Translations under genes and position numbers: made by a program
Assembly: GCA_964057225.1 (NCBI GenBank)
Contig: OZ059896.1
Coordinates: 5,580,001-5,644,000, forward strand
Direction: 5' to 3'
DNA: 64,000 nucleotides
Source: Auanema rhodensis
Lineage: Eukaryota > Nematoda > Chromadorea > Rhabditida > Rhabditidae
Notes under the pieces: generated by a model
What the model saw: the letters and a program-made list of their open reading frames with translations, nothing else
What the model was told of the DNA's origin: nothing
Database searches by the model: none
Part shown: positions 51,943 to 63,875 of the stretch, piece after piece
Layout: the number at the start of each line of letters is the position of its first letter
Numbering within the stretch: position 1 is the first letter of the stretch

Positions 51943-54900
51943 TGAAAATCGAGGATATAAGTGTGAACTTATATCAGTTGATATCTCGGTGCATTTTCAA
52001 GCTAGCGCAAATCTGATAGTACAGATCGACGCAGCTTAAAAATCCGCATCGAATGCACTAAACTACATTGAGAAAAGCTTAATACAAAAATTAGTTATGA
52101 TCGTTTGAAAAATGATGCATTAGTGTATGTTGAGTTTCCATGTACACTCAAAATTGCTTCCAAAAACATTTTGACAAAACTTTTTTCGAAAAATTTCAAA
52201 ATAATTTAGCAAAAAGTAGATGTTTCTAGATTCCTTTTTTCAAGGCAAAAACGATGGACAATGTTATTCAACGAAAAAATTAATTCTTCAGGGTGAAAAT
52301 CGAGGATATAAGTGTGAACTTATATCAGTTGATATCTCGGTGCATTTTTAAGCTAGCGCAAATCTGATAACACAGATCTACGCAGCTTAAAAATCCGCAT
52401 CGAATGCACTAAACTACATTGAGAAAAGCTTAATACAAAAATTAGTTATGATCGTTTGAAAAATGATGCATTAGTGTATGTTGAGTTTCCATGTACACTC
52501 AAAATTGCTTCCAAAAACATTTTGACAAAACTTTTTTCGAAAAATTTCAAAATAATTTAGCAAAAAGTAGATGTTTCTAGATTCCTTTTTTCAAGGCAAA
52601 AACGATGGACAATGTTATTCAACGAAAAAATTAATTCTTCAGGGTGAAAATCGAAGATATAGGTGTGAACTTATATCAGTTGATATCTCGGTGCATTTTT
52701 AAGCTAGCGCAAATCTGATAACACAGATCTACGCAGCTTAAAAATCCGCATCGAATGCACTATACTACATTGAGAAACGCTTAGTACAAAAATTAGTTAT
52801 GATCGTTTGAAAAATGATGCATTAGTGTATGTTGAGTTTCCATGTACACTCAAAATTGCTTCCAAAAACATTTTGACAAAAATTTTTTCGAAAAATTTCA
52901 AGATAATTTAGCAAAAAGTAGATGTTTTTAGATTCCTTTTTTCAAGGCAAAAACGATGGACAATGTTATTCAACGAAAAAATTAATTCTTCAGGGTGAAA
53001 ATCGAGGATATAAGTGTGAACATATATCAGTTGATATCTCGGTGCATTTTTAAGCTAGCGCAAATCTGATAACACAGATCGACGCAGCTTAAAAATCCGC
53101 ATCGAATGCACTAAACTACATTGAGAAAAGCTTAATACAAAAATTAGTTATGATCGTTTGAAAAATGATGCATTAGTGTATGTTGAGTTTCCATGTACAC
53201 TCAAAATTGCTTCCAAAAACATTTTGACAAAAATTTTTTCGAAAAATTTCAAGATAATTTAGCAAAAAGTAGATGTTTTTAGATTCCTTTTTTCAAGGCA
53301 AAAACGATGGACAATGTTATTCAACGAAAAAATTAATTCTTCAGGGTGAAAATCGAGGATATAAGTGTGAACTTATATCAGTTGATATCTCGGTGCATTT
53401 TCAAGCTAGCGCAAATCTGATAGTACAGATCGACGCAGCTTAAAAATCCGCATCGAATGCACTAAACTACATTGAGAAAAGCTTAATACAAAAATTAGTT
53501 ATGATCGTTTGAAAAATGATGCATTAGTGTATGTTGAGTTTCCATGTACACTCAAAATTGCTTCCAAAAACATTTTGACAAAACTTTTTTCGAAAAATTT
53601 CAAAATAATTTAGCAAAAAGTAGATGTTTCTAGATTCCTTTTTTCAAGGCAAAAACGATGGACAATGTTATTCAACGAAAAAATTAATTCTTCAGGGTGA
53701 AAATCGAGGATATAAGTGTGAACTTATATCAGTTGATATCTCGGTGCATTTTTAAGCTAGCGCAAATCTGATAACACAGATCTACGCAGCTTAAAAATCT
53801 GCATCGAATGCACTAAACTACATTGAGAAAAGCTTAATACAAAAATTAGTTATGATCGTTTGAAAAATGATGCATTAGTGTATGTTGAGTTTCCATGTAC
53901 ACTCAAAATTGCTTCCAAAAACATTTTGACAAAACTTTTTTCGAAAAATTTCAAAATAATTTAGCAAAAAGTAGATGTTTCTAGATTCCTTTTTTCAAGG
54001 CAAAAACGATGGACAATGTTATTCAACGAAAAAATTAATTCTTCAGGGTGAAAATCGAGGATATAAGTGTGAACTTATATCAGTTGATATCTCGGTGCAT
54101 TTTTAAGCTAGCGCAAATCTGATAACACAGATCTACGCAGCTTAAAAATCCGCATCGAATGCACTAAACTACATTGAGAAAAGCTTAATACAAAAATTAG
54201 TTATGATCGTTTGAAAAATGATGCATTAGTGTATGTTGAGTTTCCATGTACACTCAAAATTGCTTCCAAAAACATTTTGACAAAACTTTTTTCGAAAAAT
54301 TTCAAAATAATTTAGCAAAAAGTAGATGTTTCTAGATTCCTTTTTTCAAGGCAAAAACGATGGACAATGTTATTCAACGAAAAAATTAATTCTTCAGGGT
54401 GAAAATCGAAGATATAGGTGTGAACTTATATCAGTTGATATCTCGGTGCATTTTTAAGCTAGCGCAAATCTGATAACACAGATCTACGCAGCTTAAAAAT
54501 CCGCATCGAATGCACTATACTACATTGAGAAACGCTTAGTACAAAAATTAGTTATGATCGTTTGAAAAATGATGCATTAGTGTATGTTGAGTTTCCATGT
54601 ACACTCAAAATTGCTTCCAAAAACATTTTGACAAAACTTTTTTCGAAAAATTTCAAAATAATTTAGCAAAAAGTAGATGTTTCTAGATTTCTTTTTTCAA
54701 GGCAAAAACGATGGACAATGTTATTCAACGAAAAAATTAATTCTTCAGGGTGAAAATCGAGGATATAAGTGTGAACTTATATCAGTTGATATCTCGGTGC
54801 ATTTTTAAGCTAGCGCAAATCTGATAACACAGATCTTCGCAGCTTAAAAATCCGCATCGAATGCACTAAACTACATTGAGAAAAGCTTAATACAAAAATT

Positions 54901-56505
54901 AGTTATGATCGTTTGAAAAATGATGCACTAGTGTATGTTGAGTTTCCATGTACACTCAAAATTGCTTCCAAAAACATTTTGACAAAAATTTTTTCCAAAA
55001 ATTTCAAAATAATTTAGCAAAAAGTAGATGTTTTTAGATTCCTTTTTTCAAGGCAAAAACGATGGACAATGTTATTCAACGAAAAAATTAATTCTTCAGG
55101 GTGAAAATCGAGGATATAAGTGTGAACTTATATCAGTTGATATCTCGGTGCATTTTCAAGTTAGCGCAAATCTGATAGTACAGATCGACGCAGCTTAAAA
55201 ATCCGCATCGAATGCACTATACTACATTGAGAAACGCTTAATACAAAAATTAGTCATGATCGTTTGAAAAATGATGCATTAGTGTATGTTGAGTTTCCAT
55301 GTACACTCAAAATTGCTTCCAAAAACATTTTGACAAAAATTTTTTCGAAAAATTTCAAGATAATTTAGCAAAAAGTAGATGTTTTTAGATTCCTTTTTTC
55401 AAGGCAAAAACGATGGACAATGTTATTCAACGAAAAAATTAATTCTTCAGGGTGAAAATCGAGGATATAGGTGTGAACTTATATCAGTTGATATCTCGGT
55501 GCATTTTTAAGCTAGCGCAAATCTGATAACACAGATCTACGCAGCTTAAAAATCCGCATCGAATGCACTAAACTACATTGAGAAAAGCTTAATACAAAAA
55601 TTAGTTATGATCGTTTGAAAAATGATGCATTAGTGTATGTTGAGTTTCCATGTACACTCAAAATTGCTTCCAAAAACATTTTGACAAAACTTTTTTCGAA
55701 AAATTTCAAAATAATTTAGCAAAAAGTAGATGTTTTTAGATTCCTTTTTTCAAGGCAAAAACGATGGACAATGTTATTCAACGAAAAAATTAATTCTTCA
55801 GGGTGAAAATCGAGGATATAAGTGTGAACTTATATCAGTTGATATCTCGGTGCATTTTTAAGCTAGCGCAAATCTGATAACACAGATCTACGCAGCCTAA
55901 AAATACGCATCGAATGCACTATACTACATGGAGAAACGCTCAATACAAAAATTAGTTATGATCGTTTGAAAAATGATGCACTAGTGTATGTTGAGTTTCC
56001 ATGTACACTCAAAATTGCTTCCAAAAACATTTTGACAAAAATTTTTTCCAAAAATTTCAAAATAATTTAGCAAAAAGTAGATGTTTTTAGATTGCTTTTT
56101 TCAAGGCAAAAACGATGGACAATGTAATTCAACGAAAAAATTAATTCTTCAGGGTGAAAATCGAGGATATAAGTGTGAACTTATATCAGTTGATATCTCG
56201 GTGCATTTTCAAGCTAGCGCAAATCTGATAGTACAGATCGACGCAGCTTAAAAATCCGCATCGAATGCACTATACTACATTGAGAAACGCTTAGTACAAA
56301 AATTAGTTATGATCGTTTGAAAAATGATGCATTAGTGTATGTTGAGTTTCCATGTACACTCAAAATTGCTTCCAAAAACATTTTGACAAAAATTTTTTCG
56401 AAAAATTTCAAGATAATTTAGCAAAAAGTAGATGTTTTTAGATTCCTTTTTTCAAGGCAAAAACGATGGACAATGTTATTCAACGAAAAAATTAATTCTT
56501 CAGGG
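51943..56505 (+). repeat. 13-monomer higher-order unit, copy 2 (4563 bp)
   Basis: Direct tandem copy of 47380-51942 with the same private markers at the same offsets. The match stops at the next monomer, 56506, which carries AACATATATC and acacG-type markers and instead resembles 47029. Confidence 0.88.
54400..56154 (+). repeat. Five-monomer module, copy 4 of 4
   Basis: The duplicate of 49837-51591 within the second 13-monomer unit, 4563 bp downstream, with the same private changes (ATCTTCGC in 54751, CAAGTTAGC in 55102). Confidence 0.8.
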
Positions 56506-57207
56506 TGAAAATCGAGGATATAAGTGTGAACATATATCAGTTGATATCTCGGTGCATTTTTAAGCTAGCGCAAATCTGATAACACAGATCGACGCAGCTT
56601 AAAAATCCGCATCGAATGCACTAAACTACATTGAGAAAAGCTTAATACAAAAATTAGTTATGATCGTTTGAAAAATGATGCATTAGTGTATGTTGAGTTT
56701 CCATGTACACTCAAAATTGCTTCCAAAAACATTTTGACAAAAATTTTTTCGAAAAATTTCAAGATAATTTAGCAAAAAGTAGATGTTTTTAGATTCCTTT
56801 TTTCAAGGCAAAAACGATGGACAATGTTATTCAACGAAAAAATTAATTCTTCAGGGTGAAAATCGAGGATATAAGTGTGAACATATATCAGTTGATATCT
56901 CGGTGCATTTTTAAGCTAGCGCAAATCTGATAACACAGATCGACGCAGCTTAAAAATCCGCATCGAATGCACTAAACTACATTGAGAAACGCTCAATACA
57001 AAAATTAGTTATGATCGTTTGAAAAATGATGCATTAGTGTATGTTGAGTTTCCATGTACACTCAAAATTGCTTCCAAAAACATTTTGACAAAAATTTTTT
57101 CGAAAAATTTCAAGATAATTTAGCAAAAAGTAGATGTTTTTAGATTCCTTTTTTCAAGGCAAAAACGATGGACAATGTTATTCAACGAAAAAATTAATTC
57201 TTCAGGG

Positions 57208-59313
57208 TGAAAATCGAGGATATAAGTGTGAACTTATATCAGTTGATATCTCGGTGCATTTTTAAGCTAGCGCAAATCTGATAACACAGATCTACGCAGC
57301 CTAAAAATCCGCATCGAATGCACTTTACTACATGGAGAAACGCTCAATACAAAAATTAGTTATGATCGTTTGAAAAATGATGCACTAGTGTATGTTGAGT
57401 TTCCATGTACACTCAAAATTGCTTCCAAAAACATTTTGACAAAAATTTTTTCCAAAAATTTCAAAATAATTTAGCAAAAAGTATATGTTTTTAGATTGCT
57501 TTTTTCAAGGCAAAAACGATGGACAATGTAATTCAACGAAAAAATTAATTCTTCAGGGTGAAAATCGAGGATATAAGTGTGAACTTATATCAGTTGATAT
57601 CTCGGTGCATTTTTAAGCTAGCGCAAATCTGATAACACAGATCGACGCAGCTTAAAAATCCGCATCGAATGCACTAAACTACATTGAGAAAAGCTTAATA
57701 CAAAAATTAGTTATGATCGTTTGAAAAATGATGCATTAGTGTATGTTGAGTTTCCATGTACACTCAAAATTGCTTCCAAAAACATTTTGACAAAACTTTT
57801 TTCGAAAAATTTCAAAATAATTTAGCAAAAAGTAGATGTTTTTAGATTCCTTTTTTCAAGGCAAAAACGATGGACAATGTTATTCAACGAAAAAATTAAT
57901 TCTTCAGGGTGAAAATCGAGGATATAAGTGTGAACTTATATCAGTTGATATCTCGGTGCATTTTTAAGCTAGCGCAAATCTGATAACACAGATCTACGCA
58001 GCCTAAAAATCCGCATCGAATGCACTTTACTACATGGAGAAACGCTCAATACAAAAATTAGTTATGATCGTTTGAAAAATGATGCACTAGTGTATGTTGA
58101 GTTTCCATGTACACTCAAAATTGCTTCCAAAAACATTTTGACAAAAATTTTTTCCAAAAATTTCAAAATAATTTAGCAAAAAGTAGATGTTTTTAGATTG
58201 CTTTTTTCAAGGCAAAAACGATGGACAATGTAATTCAACGAAAAAATTAATTCTTCAGGGTGAAAATCGAGGATATAAGTGTGAACTTATATCAGTTGAT
58301 ATCTCGGTGCATTTTTAAGCTAGCGCAAATCTGATAACACAGATCGACGCAGCTTAAAAATCCGCATCGAATGCACTAAACTACATTGAGAAAAGCTTAA
58401 TACAAAAATTAGTTATGATCGTTTGAAAAATGATGCATTAGTGTATGTTGAGTTTCCATGTACACTCAAAATTGCTTCCAAAAACATTTTGACAAAACTT
58501 TTTTCGAAAAATTTCAAAATAATTTAGCAAAAAGTAGATGTTTTTAGATTCCTTTTTTCAAGGCAAAAACGATGGACAATGTTATTCAACGAAAAAATTA
58601 ATTCTTCAGGGTGAAAATCGAGGATATAAGTGTGAACTTATATCAGTTGATATCTCGGTGCATTTTTAAGCTAGCGCAAATCTGATAACACAGATCTACG
58701 CAGCCTAAAAATCCGCATCGAATGCACTTTACTACATGGAGAAACGCTCAATACAAAAATTAGTTATGATCGTTTGAAAAATGATGCACTAGTGTATGTT
58801 GAGTTTCCATGTACACTCAAAATTGCTTCCAAAAACATTTTGACAAAAATTTTTTCCAAAAATTTCAAAATAATTTAGCAAAAAGTAGATGTTTTTAGAT
58901 TGCTTTTTTCAAGGCAAAAACGATGGACAATGTAATTCAACGAAAAAATTAATTCTTCAGGGTGAAAATCGAGGATATAAGTGTGAACTTATATCAGTTG
59001 ATATCTCGGTGCATTTTTAAGCTAGCGCAAATCTGATAACACAGATCGACGCAGCTTAAAAATCCGCATCGAATGCACTAAACTACATTGAGAAAAGCTT
59101 AATACAAAAATTAGTTATGATCGTTTGAAAAATGATGCATTAGTGTATGTTGAGTTTCCATGTACACTCAAAATTGCTTCCAAAAACATTTTGACAAAAC
59201 TTTTTTCGAAAAATTTCAAAATAATTTAGCAAAAAGTAGATGTTTTTAGATTCCTTTTTTCAAGGCAAAAACGATGGACAATGTTATTCAACGAAAAAAT
59301 TAATTCTTCAGGG
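57208..59313 (+). repeat. 702-bp dimer, three tandem copies
   Basis: Monomers 57208, 57910 and 58612 all have GCAGCCTAAAAATCC followed by CTTTACTACATGGAG, GCACTAG, GATTGC and TGTAATT. Monomers 57559, 58261 and 58963 all have ATAACACAGATCGAC, ACTAAAC and CAAAACTTT. The only internal difference I see is GTATATG in monomer 57208. The same dimer occurs once at 44923-45624, so this is a local expansion of a pre-existing pair. Confidence 0.88.
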
Positions 59314-60366
59314 TGAAAATCGAGGATATAGGTGTGAACTTATATCAGTTGATATCTCGGTGCATTTTCAAGCTAGCGCAAATCTGATAGTACAGATCGA
59401 CGCAGCTTAAAAATTCGCATCGAATGCACTATACTACATTGAGAAACGCTCAATACAAAAATTAGTTATGATCGTTTGAAAAATGATGCATTAGTGTATG
59501 TTGAGTTTCCATGTACACTCAAAATTGCTTCCAAAAACATTTTGACAAAAATTTTTTCGAAAAATTTCAAGATAATTTAGCAAAAAGTAGATGTTTTTAG
59601 ATTCCTTTTTTCAAGGCAAAAACGATGGACAATGTTATTCAACGAAAAAATTAATTCTTCAGGGTGAAAATCGAGGATATAAGTGTGAACTTATATCAGT
59701 TGATATCTCGGTGCATTTTCAAGCTAGCGCAAATCTGATAACACAGATCGACGCAGCTTAAAAATCCGCATCGAATGCACTATATTACATTGAGAAAAGC
59801 TAAATACAAAAATTAGTTATGATCGTTTGAAAAATGATGCATTAGTGTATGTTGAGTTTCCATGTACACTCAAAATTGCTTCCAAAAACATTTTGACAAA
59901 AATTTTTTCGAAAAATTTCAAGATAATTTAGCAAAAAGTAGATGTTTTTAGATTCCTTTTTTCAAGGCAAAAACGATGGACAATGTTATTCAACGAAAAA
60001 ATTAATTCTTCAGGGTGAAAATCGAGGATATAAGTGTGAACTTATATCAGTTGATATCTCGGTGCATTTTTAAGCTAGCGCAAATCTGATAACACAGATC
60101 TACGCAGCCTAAAAATCCGCATCGAATGCACTATACTACATGGAGAAACGCTCAATACAAAAATTAGTTATGATCGTTTGAAAAATGATGCACTAGTGTA
60201 TGTTGAGTTTCCATGTACACTCAAAATTGCTTCCAAAAACATTTTGACAAAAATTTTTTCCAAAAATTTCAAAATAATTTAGCAAAAAGTAGATGTTTTT
60301 AGATTGCTTTTTTCAAGGCAAAAACGATGGACAATGTGATTCAACGAAAAAATTAATTCTTCAGGG

Positions 60367-60717
60367 TGAAAATCGAGGATATAAGTGTGAACTTATATCA
60401 GTTGATATCTCGGTGCATTTTCAAGCTAGCGCAAATCTGATAGTACAGATCGACGCAGCTTAAAAATCCGCATCGAATGCACTATACTACATTGAGAAAC
60501 GCTCAATACAAAAATTAGTTATGATCGTTTGAAAAATGATGCACTAGTGTATGTTGAGTTTCCATGTACACTCAAAATTGCTTCCAAAAACATTTTGACA
60601 AAAATTTTTTCCAAAAATTTCAAAATAATTTAGCAAAAAGTAGATGTTTTTAGATTGCTTTTTTCAAGGCAAAAACGATGGACAATGTAATTCAACGAAA
60701 AAATTAATTCTTCAGGG
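60367..60717 (+). repeat. Hybrid monomer with breakpoint at 60494-60544
   Basis: The left half (TTTTCAAGC, ATAGTACAG, CATTGAGAAACGCTCAA) belongs to the GTAC family. The right half (GCACTAG, TTCCAAAAA, GATTGC, TGTAATT) belongs to the CATGGAG lineage. The switch falls between the CATTGAG site near 60493 and the C of GCACTAG at 60544. In the paralogous block the corresponding monomer (46678) is not hybrid. Confidence 0.75.
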
Positions 60718-63700
60718 TGAAAATCGAGGATATAAGTGTGAACTTATATCAGTTGATATCTCGGTGCATTTTTAAGCTAGCGCAAATCTGATAACACAGA
60801 TCGACGCAGCTTAAAAATCCGCATCGAATGCACTAAACTACATTGAGAAAAGCTTAATACAAAAATTAGTTATGATCGTTTGAAAAATGATGCATTAGTG
60901 TATGTTGAGTTTCCATGTACACTCAAAATTGCTTCCAAAAACATTTTGACAAAACTTTTTTCGAAAAATTTCAAAATAATTTAGCAAAAAGTAGATGTTT
61001 TTAGATTCCTTTTTTCAAGGCAAAAACGATGGACAATGTTATTCAACGAAAAAATTAATTCTTCAGGGTGAAAATCGAGGATATAGGTGTGAACTTATAT
61101 CAGTTGATATCTCGGTGCATTTTCAAGCTAGCGCAAATCTGATAGTACAGATCGACGCAGCTTAAAAATCCGCATCGAATGCACTATACTACATTGAGAA
61201 ACCCTCAATACAAAAATTAGTTATGATCGTTTGAAAAATGATGCATTAGTGTATGTTGAGTTTCCATGTACACTCAAAATTGCTTCCAAAAACATTTTGA
61301 CAAAAATTTTTTCGAAAAATTTCAAGATAATTTAGCAAAAAGTAGATGTTTTTAGATTCCTTTTTTCAAGGCAAAAACGATGGACAATGTTATTCAACGA
61401 AAAAATTAATTCTTCAGGGTGAAAATCGAGGATATAAGTGTGAACTTATATCAGTTGATATCTCGGTGCATTTTCAAGCTAGCGCAAATCTGATAACACA
61501 GATCGACGCAGCTTAAAAATCCGCATCGAATGCACTATATTACATTGAGAAAAGCTAAATACAAAAATTAGTTATGATCGTTTGAAAAATGATGCATTAG
61601 TGTATGTTGAGTTTCCATGTACACTCAAAATTGCTTCCAAAAACATTTTGACAAAAATTTTTTCGAAAAATTTCAAGATAATTTAGCAAAAAGTAGATGT
61701 TTTTAGATTCCTTTTTTCAAGGCAAAAACGATGGACAATGTTATTCAACGAAAAAATTAATTCTTCAGGGTGAAAATCGAGGATATAAGTGTGAACTTAT
61801 ATCAGTTGATATCTCGGTGCATTTTTAAGCTAGCGCAAATCTGATAACACAGATCTACGCAGCCTAAAATTCCGCATCGAATGCACTATACTACATGGAG
61901 AAACGCTCAATACAAAAATTAGTTATGATCGTTTGAAAAATGATGCACTAGTGTATGTTGAGTTTCCATGTACACTCAAAATTGCTTCCAAAAACATTTT
62001 GACAAAAATTTTTTCCAAAAATTTCAAAATAATTTAGCAAAAAGTAGATGTTTTTAGATTGCTTTTTTCAAGGCAAAAACGATGGACAATGTGATTCAAC
62101 GAAAAAATTAATTCTTCAGGGTGAAAATCGAGGATATAAGTGTGAACTTATATCAGTTGATATCTCGGTGCATTTTCAAGCTAGCGCAAATCTGATAGTA
62201 CAGATCGACGCAGCTTAACAATCCGCATCGAATGCACTATACTACATTGAGAAACGCTTAGTACAAAAATTAGTTATGATCGTTTGAAAAATGATGCATT
62301 AGTGTATGTTGAGTTTCCATGTACACTCAAAATTGCTTCCAAAAACATTTTGACAAAACTTTTTTCGAAAAATTTCAAAATAATTTAGCAAAAAGTAGAT
62401 GTTTTTAGATTCCTTTTTTCAAGGCAAAAACGATGGACAATGTTATTCAACGAAAAAATTAATTCTTCAGGGTGAAAATCGAGGATATAAGTGTGAACAT
62501 ATATCAGTTGATATCTCGGTGCATTTTTAAGCTAGCGCAAATCTGATAACACAGATCGACGCAGCTTAAAAATCCGCATCGAATGCACTAAACTACATTG
62601 AGAAAAGCTTAATACAAAAATTAGTTATGATCGTTTGAAAAATGATGCATTAGTGTATGTTGAGTTTCCATGTACACTCAAAATTGCTTCCAAAAACATT
62701 TTGACAAAAATTTTTTCGAAAAATTTCAAGATAATTTAGCAAAAAGTAGATGTTTTTAGATTCCTTTTTCAAGGCAAAAACGATGGACAATGTTATTCAA
62801 CGAAAAAATTAATTCTTCAGGGTGAAAATCGAGGATATAAGTGTGAACTTATATCAGTTGATATCTCGGTGCATTTTCAAGCTAGCGCAAATCTGATAGT
62901 ACAGATCGACGCAGCTTAAAAATCCGCATCGAATGCACTAAACTACATTGAGAAAAGCTTAATACAAAAATTAGTTATGATCGTTTGAAAAATGATGCAT
63001 TAGTGTATGTTGAGTTTCCATGTACACTCAAAATTGCTTCCAAAAACATTTTGACAAAACTTTTTTCGAAAAATTTCAAAATAATTTAGCAAAAAGTAGA
63101 TGTTTCTAGATTCCTTTTTTCAAGGCAAAAACGATGGACAATGTTATTCAACGAAAAAATTAATTCTTCAGGGTGAAAATCGAGGATATAAGTGTGAACT
63201 TATATCAGTTGATATCTCGGTGCATTTTTAAGCTAGCGCAAATCTGATAACACAGATCTACGCAGCTTAAAAATCCGCATCGAATGCACTAAACTACATT
63301 GAGAAAAGCTTAATACAAAAATTAGTTATGATCGTTTGAAAAATGATGCATTAGTGTATGTTGAGTTTCCATGTACACTCAAAATTGCTTCCAAAAACAT
63401 TTTGACAAAACTTTTTTCGAAAAATTTCAAAATAATTTAGCAAAAAGTAGATGTTTCTAGATTCCTTTTTTCAAGGCAAAAACGATGGACAATGTTATTC
63501 AACGAAAAAATTAATTCTTCAGGGTGAAAATCGAAGATATAGGTGTGAACTTATATCAGTTGATATCTCGGTGCATTTTTAAGCTAGCGCAAATCTGATA
63601 ACACAGATCTACGCAGCTTAAAAATCCGCATCGAATGCACTATACTACATTGAGAAACGCTTAGTACAAAAATTAGTTATGATCGTTTGAAAAATGATGC

Positions 63701-63875
63701 ATTAGTGTATGTTGAGTTTCCATGTACACTCAAAATTGCTTCCAAAAACATTTTGACAAAAATTTTTTCGAAAAATTTCAAGATAATTTAGCAAAAAGTA
63801 GATGTTTTTAGATTCCTTTTTTCAAGGCAAAAACGATGGACAATGTTATTCAACGAAAAAATTAATTCTTCAGGG
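60718..63875 (+). repeat. Nine-monomer block, copy 2 (3158 bp)
   Basis: Matches 45274-48432 monomer for monomer, including TATATTAC (61420), CCTAAAATTCC with TGTGATTC (61771), AACATATATC (62473) and CGAAGATATAGG (63525). Differences seen: AAACCCTCAA in 61069, TTAACAATCC in 62122, and one missing T near 62767 in monomer 62473. The next monomer (63876) has GTAC-family markers, while the expected 48433-type has AACATATATC, so the match ends here. Confidence 0.85.
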
